This document shows, piece after piece, positions 16,785 to 27,586 of a stretch of DNA of 43,304 nucleotides. How positions within the stretch are numbered: position 1 is the first letter of the stretch; each line of letters opens with the position of its first letter. Position numbers and translations under genes: made by a program. The DNA comes from Acinetobacter sp. BY419 (GTDB lineage Bacteria > Pseudomonadota > Gammaproteobacteria > Pseudomonadales > Moraxellaceae). Location of the stretch: positions 1-43,304 of the forward strand of contig NZ_JAGFXZ010000027.1 of NCBI RefSeq assembly GCF_019038395.1, written 5' to 3'. The notes beneath the pieces were generated by a model that made no database searches, was not told the DNA's origin, and was given only the letters and a program-made list of their open reading frames with translations.

Positions 16785-17498
16785 TTAGTCCTCCTTTTTA
16801 GGACGTGCACCAAATAATGCTGTGCCCACCCGAACCATGCTGGAACCGGCAGCAATCGCAGCCTGCATATCGGCCGACATCCCCATACTTAAAGTATCCC
16901 AGTCTTCAGGATGAGCATGTTGTGCCTTGACCTGTTCAAATAACGCTTTGGCATCACTAAAAGCTTGAGTATTGTCCGGAGCAGGAATCACCATCAGGCC
17001 ACGCAGGCGTAAATTTGGCAGTTGGCTAATCTGTGTGACCAAATCCGCGACTTCTTCCGGCGGGCACCCATCTTTCGTATCTTGTCCATCAATATTGACC
17101 TGAATACAGATATTCAGCGCGGGCTGATCCTCGCTGCGTTGACCGGATAAACGCTCGGCAATAATCAGGCGATCGACTCCATGCACCCAGGCAAAATTTT
17201 CTGCCAGATGTTTGGTCTTGTTACGCTGTACATGTCCAATAAAATGCCATTCAATATCCAGCTCTTTTAAAGCCGTCATTTTTTCCAGCGCTTCCTGCAA
17301 ATAGTTTTCACCAAATGCGCGTTGCCCGGCCTGATACATTTCTGCCAGTACCGCACTTGGCTGGGTCTTTGAAACGGCAAGCAGTTGCACTGACTCTGGC
17401 TGACGACCGGCTTCGGCACATGCGCTTTCAATCTGAGCTAAGACCTGATTTCGTGACTGTTGCAACATATTCATTGATGGGTTTCTCATTTCATTCAT
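16785..17498 (-). CDS. yggS: PLP homeostasis protein (YggS/PLPBP family)
   Basis: This is a 237-residue member of the YBL036C/YggS/PROSC family, which binds pyridoxal phosphate on a single TIM barrel and buffers vitamin B6 and amino-acid pools. The PLP lysine is in LLAVSKTQPS. The typical FGENYLQEA, WHFIGHVQRNKTK, NICIQVNID, RLRGLMVIPAP and LSMGMSADMQAAIAAGSSMV segments are all present. An AAGGG lies upstream of the ATG at 17498; later in-frame ATG codons exist within the first eleven residues. It is divergent from pilT, as in many gamma-proteobacteria. Confidence 0.95.
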   Translation of the reverse strand: MNEMRNPSMNMLQQSRNQVLAQIESACAEAGRQPESVQLLAVSKTQPSAVLAEMYQAGQRAFGENYLQEALEKMTALKELDIEWHFIGHVQRNKTKHLAENFAWVHGVDRLIIAERLSGQRSEDQPALNICIQVNIDGQDTKDGCPPEEVADLVTQISQLPNLRLRGLMVIPAPDNTQAFSDAKALFEQVKAQHAHPEDWDTLSMGMSADMQAAIAAGSSMVRVGTALFGARPKKED

Positions 17499-17595
17499 TT
17501 TTTTCCCTTGCCCATAAACTAAGGGTTGGTTAAGCTGTGGGAAAGCCTTATTATTCTATCAAAATAATTAACATTTTAATGAACTCGGGGACCTT

Positions 17596-18633
17596 ATGGA
17601 TATCACAGAATTGTTGGCATTTTCTGCTAAAAATGGTGCGTCGGATTTACACTTGTCTGCAGGCTTGCCGCCAATGATCCGTGTCGATGGGGAAGTTCGT
17701 CGCATCAATCTGCCGGCATTAGAACATAAAGAAGTGCATAAACTCGTTTATGACATCATGAACGATAAACAACGTCGTGATTTTGAAGAAAACCTGGAAA
17801 CTGACTTCTCTTTTGAAGTACCGGGTGTAGCCCGTTTCCGTGTCAACGCATTTAACCAGAACCGTGGTGCCGGTGCAGTATTCCGTACCATTCCATCTAA
17901 AGTCCTCACCCTTGAAGATCTTGGCATGGGACAGATTTTTAAAGATATCTGTGAATATCCGCGTGGTCTGGTATTGGTCACTGGCCCTACCGGTTCGGGT
18001 AAGTCAACCACATTGGCAGCGATGCTGGACTATATTAATGACAACCGCTATGACCATATCCTGACCGTTGAAGATCCGATCGAATTTGTGCATCAGTCGA
18101 AAAAATGCCTGATCAACCAGCGTGAAGTGCATCGTGATACCCACGGCTTTAATGAAGCGTTGCGTTCAGCACTACGTGAAGACCCGGATATTATTCTGGT
18201 CGGTGAGATGCGTGACCTTGAAACCATCCGTTTGGCCCTAACCGCTGCAGAGACTGGTCACCTGGTATTTGGTACCCTGCATACCACCTCAGCGGCCAAA
18301 ACTATTGACCGTGTGATTGATGTGTTCCCTGCTGAAGAAAAAGATATGGTCCGTGCCATGCTCTCAGAATCCTTACAAGCCGTTGTTTCACAAGCGCTGC
18401 TGAAGAAAAATGGCGGTGGACGTGTTGCGGCACATGAGATCATGATTGGTATGCCTGCCATTCGTAACCTGATCCGTGAAAATAAAGTCGCACAAATGTA
18501 TTCTGCGATTCAAACCGGTGCCAATTATGGCATGGTGACGCTGGATCAGACCCTGAAAACGCTGGTATCCAAAGGCATCATCAGCCCGCAAGTTGCACGT
18601 ACTGCAGCCAAGCAGCCAGAAGCATTCTTATAA
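17596..18633 (+). CDS. pilT: Type IV pilus retraction ATPase PilT
   Basis: PilT is the hexameric ATPase that depolymerises type IV pili, driving twitching motility and DNA uptake. The 345 residues show an N-terminal PAS-like part (DLHLSAGLPPMIRVDGEV). Walker A is VTGPTGSGKSTTLAAM. The Asp box is HILTVEDPIEFVH, Walker B is DPDIILVGEMRDLETIRLAL, and the His box is TGHLVFGTLHTT. AIRNLIRENK is the PilT-specific C-terminal helix motif. GGGGA precedes the ATG. pilU follows after 30 bases in the same operon, while yggS is divergent. Confidence 0.97.
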   Translation: MDITELLAFSAKNGASDLHLSAGLPPMIRVDGEVRRINLPALEHKEVHKLVYDIMNDKQRRDFEENLETDFSFEVPGVARFRVNAFNQNRGAGAVFRTIPSKVLTLEDLGMGQIFKDICEYPRGLVLVTGPTGSGKSTTLAAMLDYINDNRYDHILTVEDPIEFVHQSKKCLINQREVHRDTHGFNEALRSALREDPDIILVGEMRDLETIRLALTAAETGHLVFGTLHTTSAAKTIDRVIDVFPAEEKDMVRAMLSESLQAVVSQALLKKNGGGRVAAHEIMIGMPAIRNLIRENKVAQMYSAIQTGANYGMVTLDQTLKTLVSKGIISPQVARTAAKQPEAFL

Positions 18634-18663
18634 GAAAATTGAATTGTATTAGGATTTATATAC

Positions 18664-19785
18664 ATGGATTTTAACGGCTTACTTGATTATATGGTGGAGA
18701 AAAAAGCATCGGATCTGTTCATTACTGCCGATGTCGAACCTTCCATCAAAATTAATGGACAGATTTTACCGATTGGCTCGATAAAGTTACCCGGTGCGGC
18801 AGTAGGACAACTGCTTAATTCCATCATGACCGAAAAGCAGCGTAAAGAATTTGCTGAGAGCCGTGAATGTAACTTTGCCATCAGCAGGCCGGACAAAAAT
18901 GCCCGCTTCCGTGTCAGTGCTTTTCAGCAACGTGATCAGCCCGGAATGGTTTTGCGTCGGATTGAAACCGTGATTCCAACCATGGATGAACTCAAGTTAC
19001 CGCCTATTTTAAAAGAACTGGCGATGACCAAACGAGGCATTATTATTTTTGTCGGGGCAACCGGTACCGGTAAATCAACCTCGTTGGCATCTTTGGTCGG
19101 TTATCGCAATGAAAATTCCAAAGGTCATATCATTACCATTGAAGATCCGATCGAGTTTATTCACCAGCATAAGGGCTGTATCATTACCCAGCGTGAAGTT
19201 GGCATTGATACGGATTCATTTGAAATTGCCCTGAAAAACACCTTACGTCAGGCACCGGACGTGATCCTGATCGGTGAGATCCGTTCGCGTGAAACCATGG
19301 ACTATGCCATTGCCTTTGCTGAAACCGGCCATCTGGTTTTTGCCACCCTGCATGCAAACAACGCCAACCAGGCGATTGACCGGATTATTCACTTCTTTGA
19401 AGCAGACCGGCATAATCAGCTGTTCATGGACCTCTCCTTGAACATGAAAGCTATTGTGGCGCAGCAACTGATTCCAACCATCGATGGTAATGGTCGCCGC
19501 GCAGCCATTGAGATTCTGATTAACTCACCACTAATTGCCGACATGATTCGTAAAGGTGATGTGCATGAGATCAAGGACCTGATGAAGCGTTCCCGTGAAC
19601 TGGGCATGCAGACCTTCGATCAGGCGCTGTATGAGCTGTATAAAGCCAAACAGATCAGCTATAAAGATGCGCTGAAACACGCGGACTCCCCCAACGATCT
19701 GCGTTTGCAAATCAAGCTGGCAGAAGAAGGTAGCGGCCATTTATTGCGTGCACACTCCAATATTACCTTTGATGGTCAGTCCTGA
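18664..19785 (+). CDS. pilU: PilT-dependent retraction ATPase PilU
   Basis: PilU is a PilT paralogue that assists retraction under load. The 373 residues contain SDLFITADVEPSIKINGQI and Walker A VGATGTGKSTSLASLVGY. They also contain HIITIEDPIEFIHQHKGCI, DVILIGEIRSRETMDYAI and TGHLVFATLHANN. The C-terminal tail is longer than in PilT, as usual for PilU. An AGGA lies upstream, and it follows pilT in one operon. A strong bidirectional hairpin terminator follows, shared with the convergent fur. Confidence 0.96.
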   Translation: MDFNGLLDYMVEKKASDLFITADVEPSIKINGQILPIGSIKLPGAAVGQLLNSIMTEKQRKEFAESRECNFAISRPDKNARFRVSAFQQRDQPGMVLRRIETVIPTMDELKLPPILKELAMTKRGIIIFVGATGTGKSTSLASLVGYRNENSKGHIITIEDPIEFIHQHKGCIITQREVGIDTDSFEIALKNTLRQAPDVILIGEIRSRETMDYAIAFAETGHLVFATLHANNANQAIDRIIHFFEADRHNQLFMDLSLNMKAIVAQQLIPTIDGNGRRAAIEILINSPLIADMIRKGDVHEIKDLMKRSRELGMQTFDQALYELYKAKQISYKDALKHADSPNDLRLQIKLAEEGSGHLLRAHSNITFDGQS

Positions 19786-19800
19786 TGATCTTGAAGGTAT

Positions 19801-19832
19801 AAAAAAACAGGCTTCCCATGAAGCCTGTTTTT
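19801..19832. terminator. Bidirectional terminator between pilU and fur
   Basis: AAAAAACAGGCTTC and GAAGCCTGTTTTTT form a long perfect stem with the loop CCAT. A-runs and T-runs on both sides allow use by both converging genes. Confidence 0.9.
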
Positions 19833-19852
19833 TGTTTTAACCGAAGGTCAAA

Positions 19853-20290
19853 TTATTTCTTACGGAATACTTCCTGGCAGGCAGGCGCATCGCAATAGCC
19901 ATACAGATTCAGTGAGTGACCGGTCAACTCGAAACCAAATTTTTCGGCAACGTCATGCTGCTCTTTTTCGATGGTATCATTAATAAATTCAACAACTTTG
20001 CTGCAATTTAAACAAACCAGGTGATCGTGATGATCTTCCTGCATAATTTCAAAAACTGAATGATTATTTTCAAAATTATGGCGTTCGATGATGCCCGCGG
20101 CTTCAAACTGCGTTAACACACGATACACAGTTGCTAAACCTACATCTTCGCCCTGATCGAGTAAAGTCTTGTAAATATCTTCCGCACTTAAATGATGTTG
20201 TCTTGAATTTTCTAGTAATTCTAATATTTTAATTCGTGGAAGGGTAACTTTCAGTCCAGCTTTTCGTAAATCTTGGTTTGAAATAGTCAT
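19853..20290 (-). CDS. fur: Ferric uptake regulator Fur
   Basis: Fur is the dimeric iron-sensing repressor. This 145-residue copy has the winged helix with LKVTLPRIKILELLE and DVGLATVYRVLTQFEAAGII. The regulatory metal cluster is HHDHLVCLNCSKVVEF, where HHDH and the CxxC are intact. A second cysteine pair lies near the end (YCDAPACQEV). It is divergent from bamE, the usual arrangement in many proteobacteria. I looked for a Fur box in the 112-bp spacer and found only weak AT-rich matches, so autoregulation is not shown by the sequence. Confidence 0.97.
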   Translation of the reverse strand: MTISNQDLRKAGLKVTLPRIKILELLENSRQHHLSAEDIYKTLLDQGEDVGLATVYRVLTQFEAAGIIERHNFENNHSVFEIMQEDHHDHLVCLNCSKVVEFINDTIEKEQHDVAEKFGFELTGHSLNLYGYCDAPACQEVFRKK

Positions 20291-20402
20291 GTAAAAAGGT
20301 CTCTCAACAAAATCAAAGTTGGAATATGCAACAAAGTTTAGATGCAGTATGATCTATCCTTGGATCAAATGCATCATAATTAATTTGGGATAGTTTAGCA
20401 AA

Positions 20403-20801
20403 ATGCAAAAAATCATGCTGACGTTATTCGTCACTTCATTGCTCGTCGGCTGTTCGACATTAGGTGTTTATAAAGTAGATATTCCACAAGGAACCCCTTT
20501 AACCAAAGCACAGGCCGCTAAAATTCAGGTGGGAATGAGCCATCAACAGGTGCGTTTCTTACTGGGCAGTCCAACAGTAAGCGATCCACTTAATCCTTTA
20601 CGTTGGGACTACATTTATAACTATACCCCAGGAACCTACGCTAAAAAAGCCAAGATCCCGGCAGCGCAAGGCCAGCATTTGAAAATCTACTTTAATCAGT
20701 CCGGTATCGTAGAACGTGTTGAAGGTTTGGAGACTATTCCAGAAACTCAACCCGGCTTACCAGGATCAAGAGAAGCAATTTTAAATGCGCCTCCACTATA
20801 G
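20403..20801 (+). CDS. bamE: Outer membrane assembly lipoprotein BamE (OmlA/SmpA)
   Basis: BamE is the small lipoprotein of the BAM complex, which inserts beta-barrel proteins in the outer membrane. The 132 residues begin with a short signal peptide and lipobox (LLVGC, acylated Cys at residue 17). The conserved core follows: KIQVGMSHQQVRFLLGSPTV, then DPLNPLRWDYIYNY and LKIYFNQSGIVERVEG. The family's G-P--DPF--RWDY motif is visible. It is divergent from fur and convergent with rnfH, with a strong terminator between. Confidence 0.95.
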   Translation: MQKIMLTLFVTSLLVGCSTLGVYKVDIPQGTPLTKAQAAKIQVGMSHQQVRFLLGSPTVSDPLNPLRWDYIYNYTPGTYAKKAKIPAAQGQHLKIYFNQSGIVERVEGLETIPETQPGLPGSREAILNAPPL

Positions 20802-20814
20802 TCGGTTTCTCATG

Positions 20815-20846
20815 AAAAAGCCCCTGAATCATCAGGGGCTTTTTTG
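20815..20846. terminator. Terminator between bamE and rnfH
   Basis: AAAAAGCCCCTGA and TCAGGGGCTTTTTT pair around the loop ATCA. A T-run follows on the plus strand, and an A-run precedes it for use on the minus strand. Confidence 0.9.
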
Positions 20847-20901
20847 ATTACGTTGATTGATTGATCAGATAATCAAGGGCACTGCTCATTCAAACAGCTT
20901 T

Positions 20902-21234
20902 CTATTCGGAAGAGGGTTTCAGCTTTCTTAAAAGATTGCCTCTGGCATAACGACCCACCGGATTCTTCTCGGCGCGTTTACGCCTGATATCTTTAGGATT
21001 GATGGTCAGTGGTCGATAAATTTCAACCCGGTCACCTGCTACCAGTGGCTGATGATAATCCTGCAAGCGCACGCCAAAGATACCCAAAGATAAGGGTTCA
21101 GGTAATGCAACCTGCTCTGCTATATCACTTTGCTGGATAGCGTCCAATGCAGTCATACCAGCCTGAAATGGGACAGCCAGATGCCACTGTTGCTCCGGAG
21201 TCGCATAAGCCACCCAGATCATCGGCTTATTCAT
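20902..21234 (-). CDS. rnfH: RnfH family ubiquitin-like protein
   Basis: The 110 residues form a beta-grasp RnfH domain. MIWVAYATPEQQWHLAVPF opens it, and TALDAIQQSDIAEQVALPE, LGIFGVRLQDYHQPLVAGDR and VEIYRPLTINPKDIRRKRA close it. RnfH genes are found near bamE and ratA in many proteobacteria, and its role is not well defined. I chose the ATG at 21234, which overlaps the TGA of the upstream transporter gene by one base (TGATG) and so implies translational coupling. A longer frame exists upstream but lacks family similarity. No ratA lies next to it here. Confidence 0.88.
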   Translation of the reverse strand: MNKPMIWVAYATPEQQWHLAVPFQAGMTALDAIQQSDIAEQVALPEPLSLGIFGVRLQDYHQPLVAGDRVEIYRPLTINPKDIRRKRAEKNPVGRYARGNLLRKLKPSSE

Positions 21235-22313
21235 CAGATTAACTGTCCTAAGACCGCAACCATCGCCAGAATAATCCCAACAGGCAATACCACACGTACT
21301 GCAATACGCCACATGTTATAGAAGACTTCAGAGCTGAAATTCATTGATTTACGCAAATGGCTGATCTTCATGATCCAGCCGGCAAATAGCGCGTAGATCA
21401 AGCAAATCAATAAACCCCAGAGTAACAGCACCACATTGAAAATTGGCGTCACATTTGGTATTACCCAGATTAGAGTAACAACAGCCACAATCACCCATCG
21501 AATCGCAGGATGAAGCTGACGTTGCTGTAACTGTTCACGTGCCATTTGCAAAATTAATGCGGCAGCCGCCACTATCGCTGCGACCAAGGTGAATGCAGGG
21601 ATTTGTGCCTGCACTGTGAAAAAGGCAAATGTAATGACAGCAACTAACTGTGCAATCCAGATCGGCAAGACTGTCTTGCTGGCAACATCCTGTTGTTTTA
21701 CCGCGCTCAGGCTAGACTGCCAGTACAGACCCATACCCAGTCCACTGGCAACCAGTGCCAATACCGTCGCATTCCCCCACTCAGAAAACTCGACTGGAGT
21801 CACTTGCCATACAGGCAATGCTGTTCCCATGACATTTGCCAAGAGCAGTGAAGCCAGCACCCCCACTGCTGTAATGAGCAGTAGAATTTGACGTGGTAAC
21901 AAGGACAAGGCCAGAGCCGCCAACGCCAATCCTATAAACAAAAGATTCGGTGCAAGATCAAATGCAGCAAGCGCCAGAATATTGCTGGCATTGTTCAGCA
22001 TGGCACCTGCCAGAAACGGAATAAAGATCACACTTAACCAGCCGACAATACGCCATTTCTGTGACGCATCCGCTTCACGGGTCAGCGTAGACAGCGCCTG
22101 TAATGCGGTAGTTTTAGAGCGCTTGGCCAAAGCAATTTCCAAGTAGCAGACTGGAAGTGCCAGAATCAGCATGGTGGCTAACCAGAGCATCCAGAAATCC
22201 AGCTGACGATCAATCTGTATACCGGTTATCGGTGCGAGCGTCGCGATGATAATAAACGATAAACAGAAAGCCATCAGCGGCGATAACCATTTTGACATAG
22301 CATTGTCCTGCAT
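21234..22313 (-). CDS. NSS-like (sodium-dependent transporter family) integral membrane protein
   Basis: The 359-residue protein is hydrophobic throughout, with about ten membrane segments. Parts resemble bacterial neurotransmitter:sodium symporters: an ALPVCYLEIALAKRSKTTAL loop, followed after a WRIVGW stretch by alternating helices. Normal NSS proteins have some 440-500 residues and a glycine-rich first helix, which I do not see, so this is a short or divergent member. The call is tentative. The start could be the ATG at 22313 or at 22298, each with an AGGA nearby. It overlaps rnfH by one base. Confidence 0.6.
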   Translation of the reverse strand: MQDNAMSKWLSPLMAFCLSFIIIATLAPITGIQIDRQLDFWMLWLATMLILALPVCYLEIALAKRSKTTALQALSTLTREADASQKWRIVGWLSVIFIPFLAGAMLNNASNILALAAFDLAPNLLFIGLALAALALSLLPRQILLLITAVGVLASLLLANVMGTALPVWQVTPVEFSEWGNATVLALVASGLGMGLYWQSSLSAVKQQDVASKTVLPIWIAQLVAVITFAFFTVQAQIPAFTLVAAIVAAAALILQMAREQLQQRQLHPAIRWVIVAVVTLIWVIPNVTPIFNVVLLLWGLLICLIYALFAGWIMKISHLRKSMNFSSEVFYNMWRIAVRVVLPVGIILAMVAVLGQLI

Positions 22314-22372
22314 GATGCATTCCTATAAAAATCTAGCGCTATTTTGCCTTGTGAAGCGGTGAAAATCAAAAA

Positions 22373-22404
22373 CAAAAAGCAAACCACCATGATGATGATT
22401 TGCT
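22373..22404 (-). terminator. Terminator of the hemerythrin gene
   Basis: On the minus strand AGCAAATCAT pairs with GTGGTTTGCT, including two G-T pairs, followed by TTTTTG. It lies about 50 bases beyond the gene's stop. Confidence 0.65.
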
Positions 22405-22456
22405 GCGCCAAATTTATAATTGAATTGTAATTCTTGTTATCTGCTCAGATCTTTTA

Positions 22457-22912
22457 TTATGAGAAAAACCGGGCGAACCAGTTTTTACCTTTTTTCTGTT
22501 CTTTTTCTTTAATGATTCCCATCATATTTACTTTGACTGCACCCACATAATCGGCATCATCGTGCTGAATATGGTTAATGAGCCATTTAGATAATACTTC
22601 ATGCAGTTCTGATTCAATCGACTGCCCAAGTTCAAAACGGTCACGATAAGACTCGATTTTTTTAATAAACAGGTCATGCACACGTTTATGGGGAACTCGG
22701 TATTTATAACCTGCTTCTTCCTGAAGAGATTCTTCGAAGGTAAAATGCGACTGGGTATAATCAATAATATTATCGAGGATCTGTTTAATACGGGCACGGT
22801 CGGTGTTTACATTGATCTCCTCAATTTCATTGATATAATCAAGAATTCGTTTGTGCTGATCGTCAATCACATCGATGCCAGTATTATAATCTGGGATCCA
22901 TTTCATTTTCAT
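22457..22912 (-). CDS. Bacteriohemerythrin
   Basis: This single-domain hemerythrin of 151 residues is expected to carry a non-haem di-iron centre for oxygen (or NO) binding or storage. Ligands occur in family order: IDDQHKRILDYI, HFTFEESLQEEAGY, PHKRVHDLFI and HIQHDDADY. A basic tail ending in KNWFARFFS follows. AGGTGG before the ATG at 22912 decides the start over a GTG nine bases upstream. It is monocistronic, with a terminator downstream and an AT-rich 277-bp region upstream. Confidence 0.92.
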   Translation of the reverse strand: MKMKWIPDYNTGIDVIDDQHKRILDYINEIEEINVNTDRARIKQILDNIIDYTQSHFTFEESLQEEAGYKYRVPHKRVHDLFIKKIESYRDRFELGQSIESELHEVLSKWLINHIQHDDADYVGAVKVNMMGIIKEKEQKKGKNWFARFFS

Positions 22913-23198
22913 TACGACCACCTATATAAATATTAATGACTTATCACATTAAAGGCATCATATAGACTATTGATTCAAATAAAAATGAAGTAAATCAGTC
23001 AACTTTGAGCTAATAACCACAAAAACAGCATAAGCATCTGTTTTAAAGACAAATTAAATATTAAACCCAAGCATAAGAGTCAGATATTATTTAATCAATT
23101 CACGATTTTAAATATTGTATTTTCCATCTCATTTAAATAAAAAACTCATTAAAAAACGGGAATTAACACCCGCTCTTTAAAATATTAAGTGCTGTTTT

Positions 23199-24047
23199 TT
23201 AATATAAGTCTGCTTTGGTCAAACGTTTTAAGGAAGGATCCAGACGTTCCCGCTCCAACCGCTCAACCTGAGTCAGTTGGGAACGATGCTTGGTACCATC
23301 TTTAAACAGGATCATTTCTCCCGGTTGAAAAGCGGTCCATTCTTCATTCTGGGTCAATGGCTCGGTGGTAATGACGGCGACCCGATCTTTCGGGGTGGTC
23401 ACCTGGCTAAAGTCGACTTCAACATCAATATCAATGAGCTGGGCCGGTCTAAACGGGTATTCACGTACCAGCCAATGTAATTTGGTGATGGCATAACTAA
23501 ACAGGGCCTGACCATTGGAAAGGCAAAAATTAAAGGTGCCATGTTCTGCAATCGCAGGGCAGACTTCAGTCAGCAAATCAAAAACCTGATCCAGATGCGG
23601 TTCATCATAGCCAAAGCGTTTCACCAGTTGATCAAGTAAATAGCAAAACGCACGTTCGCTATCGGTATTGCCGACCGGGGTAAAACGGCCACTCAGCACC
23701 GGGAAATAATCATGTAAATCGCCATTATGGGCAAAAATCCATTGCCGGCCCCAAAGTTCACGGCTAAAAGGATGCGAATTTTCCAGATTGATCTTGCCTT
23801 GGGTCGCTTTACGGATATGCGCAATCACATTACGCGATTTGATTGGATAATTCCGCACCAGCTCTGCAATTGGTGACTCAACCGCAGACTGATTATCCAC
23901 AAATAAACGACAGGCTTTATCCTCAAAGAAAGCAATTCCAAAACCATCAGCATGATCCGATGTTATTCCTGCCCGTTGAGAAAACCCGCGAAATGAAAAA
24001 GTAATATCCGTCGGGGTGGCACAATTCATTCCAAGCAGTTGGCACAT
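23199..24047 (-). CDS. Class II glutamine amidotransferase (YafJ/EgtC-like)
   Basis: This 282-residue Ntn hydrolase begins MCQLLGMNC, so Cys2 becomes the N-terminal nucleophile after Met removal. RNVIAHIRKAT, NSHPFSRELWG, WIFAHNGDL and VGNTDSERAFCYLL are the glutamine-binding and oxyanion elements of the family. The acceptor domain is missing, as in YafJ-type proteins, so the substrate is unknown. It is flanked by argB upstream (past a terminator) and by an AT-rich gap downstream. Confidence 0.88.
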   Translation of the reverse strand: MCQLLGMNCATPTDITFSFRGFSQRAGITSDHADGFGIAFFEDKACRLFVDNQSAVESPIAELVRNYPIKSRNVIAHIRKATQGKINLENSHPFSRELWGRQWIFAHNGDLHDYFPVLSGRFTPVGNTDSERAFCYLLDQLVKRFGYDEPHLDQVFDLLTEVCPAIAEHGTFNFCLSNGQALFSYAITKLHWLVREYPFRPAQLIDIDVEVDFSQVTTPKDRVAVITTEPLTQNEEWTAFQPGEMILFKDGTKHRSQLTQVERLERERLDPSLKRLTKADLY

Positions 24048-24136
24048 GGTCTGGATTCAGCTCGCTATTGACTTAGAAACTTATTGTGCATGACTACTTC
24101 AGTCATTTCAAATATCTGGCGCGAATAAATTAAGAT

Positions 24137-24167
24137 AAAAAAGAGCCTCCATCGAGACTCTTTTTTT
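24137..24167 (-). terminator. Terminator of algC-argB
   Basis: On the minus strand AAAGAGTCTC and GAGGCTCTTT pair with one G-T pair around the loop GATG, followed by a T-run. It is placed about 25 bases after the argB stop. Confidence 0.8.
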
Positions 24168-24190
24168 CAGCATATGTTGTGCAGCATCAC

Positions 24191-26528
<2,338 letters not shown>

Positions 26529-27047
26529 AAACTATTCTTTTCACTATTCGTTAGTATAAGGAGATATAAAATGATGGTTTCATCATAATGACTTTAAACA
26601 TTTGTTTTTGTTTTAAGACTCGCTATTTTTAAACGATTTCAATGTAACAATCAATTATAAAAATATAATCCAAAATTTTAGAAGTATAGTATTCTTGTAA
26701 TTAAATCGCTTTGATTTACTCTTTATTCAAATTTTATTTTCTTAAGATTCAGTCTATTTATTTTGATTGAAGAGCAATTTACTTATCACAGCCAACTACC
26801 CTTATTTAAATAAATAATATTTTATTGCCTAAAATATGAGAGTTTTTCCAAACATCATTTTTTAATCACTGATATTCCTCAGGAAGCGGTCCTTTTATGC
26901 CCCTTATCCCATTTAGAAGCAGTGCGTCTCATCCCAAAGGAAGAAAGGACTTCCACTCTCTATTTAAATATGAATAGAGCGATCGTGTTCTGATTTATGA
27001 AAGATATCTATTATTCAATTATTAAACGAAATGAGTTATTTATTCAA
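26529..27047. other. AT-rich gap between algC and dut
   Basis: About 520 bases hold no recognisable gene. Most is strongly AT-rich. A patch at 26882-26954 is richer in GC and is bounded by near-inverted sequences (GGAAGCGGTCCTTT and AAAGGACTTCC). A 26-codon frame from the ATG at 26897 runs inside it and matches nothing I know. The algC promoter is presumably near 26530-26600 on the minus strand. Confidence 0.5.
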
Positions 27048-27048
27048 A

Positions 27049-27080
27049 ATGACTTACATCAGCCCAGTAATGTAAGTCAT
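27049..27080 (-). terminator. Probable terminator of dut
   Basis: ATGACTTACAT (27049-27059) and ATGTAAGTCAT (27070-27080) form a perfect eleven-base stem, starting eight bases beyond the dut stop. On the minus strand it is followed by TTTTG, a short T-tract, so efficiency is uncertain. Confidence 0.65.
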
Positions 27081-27087
27081 CTTATAT

Positions 27088-27540
27088 TTAGTTTTTACCA
27101 GTATGACCAAAACCACCCGCGCCACGCTCGGTTGCTTCGAATTCATCCACCAGATCAAATTCAGCTTGTACTACCGGCACCAGCACATACTGAGCCAAAC
27201 GCTCACCTGGTTCCAGGCTGAATGGAGTCTGGCTGCGATTCCAGACCGATACCATCAATTCACCCTGATAATCTGAATCGATGAGGCCGACCAGATTACC
27301 CAGCACGATCCCATGTTTATGACCCAGGCCTGAACGTGGCAGAATCAGACCCGCAAAGGCCGCATCTTCGATATAAATTGCCAAGCCTGTTTTCACCAAG
27401 ACAGTTTGGCCCGGCTCAATGATGGTGGTTGCTTCAACACAAGCACGCAAATCCAGCCCTGCTGAACCTGTCGTAGCATAAGTCGGTAATGGCCATTCCT
27501 GACCGAGACGCGAGTCAAGGACTTTCACCTGAACTTTCAT
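27088..27540 (-). CDS. dut: dUTP diphosphatase
   Basis: Dut hydrolyses dUTP to dUMP, keeping uracil out of DNA and supplying dTMP synthesis. The 150-residue trimeric-type enzyme shows the five motifs. AGLDLRA is the first, [18 protein letters not shown] the second. [11 protein letters not shown] holds the catalytic Asp. [19 protein letters not shown] follows, and the closing P-loop-like end is [10 protein letters not shown]. It follows rep by 46 bases on the same strand and may share its transcript. Confidence 0.96.
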   Translation of the reverse strand: MKVQVKVLDSRLGQEWPLPTYATTGSAGLDLRACVEATTIIEPGQTVLVKTGLAIYIEDAAFAGLILPRSGLGHKHGIVLGNLVGLIDSDYQGELMVSVWNRSQTPFSLEPGERLAQYVLVPVVQAEFDLVDEFEATERGAGGFGHTGKN

Positions 27541-27586
27541 GTATTCATTCCTGTTGTTTCATTTAAAATAAGAGACAGCGTGCGTA

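Noticed and set aside
20291..20402. Fur box in the fur/bamE spacer
   Set aside because: The only candidates near 20365-20390 match the 19-base consensus poorly and lie in AT-rich sequence; not reported as a site.
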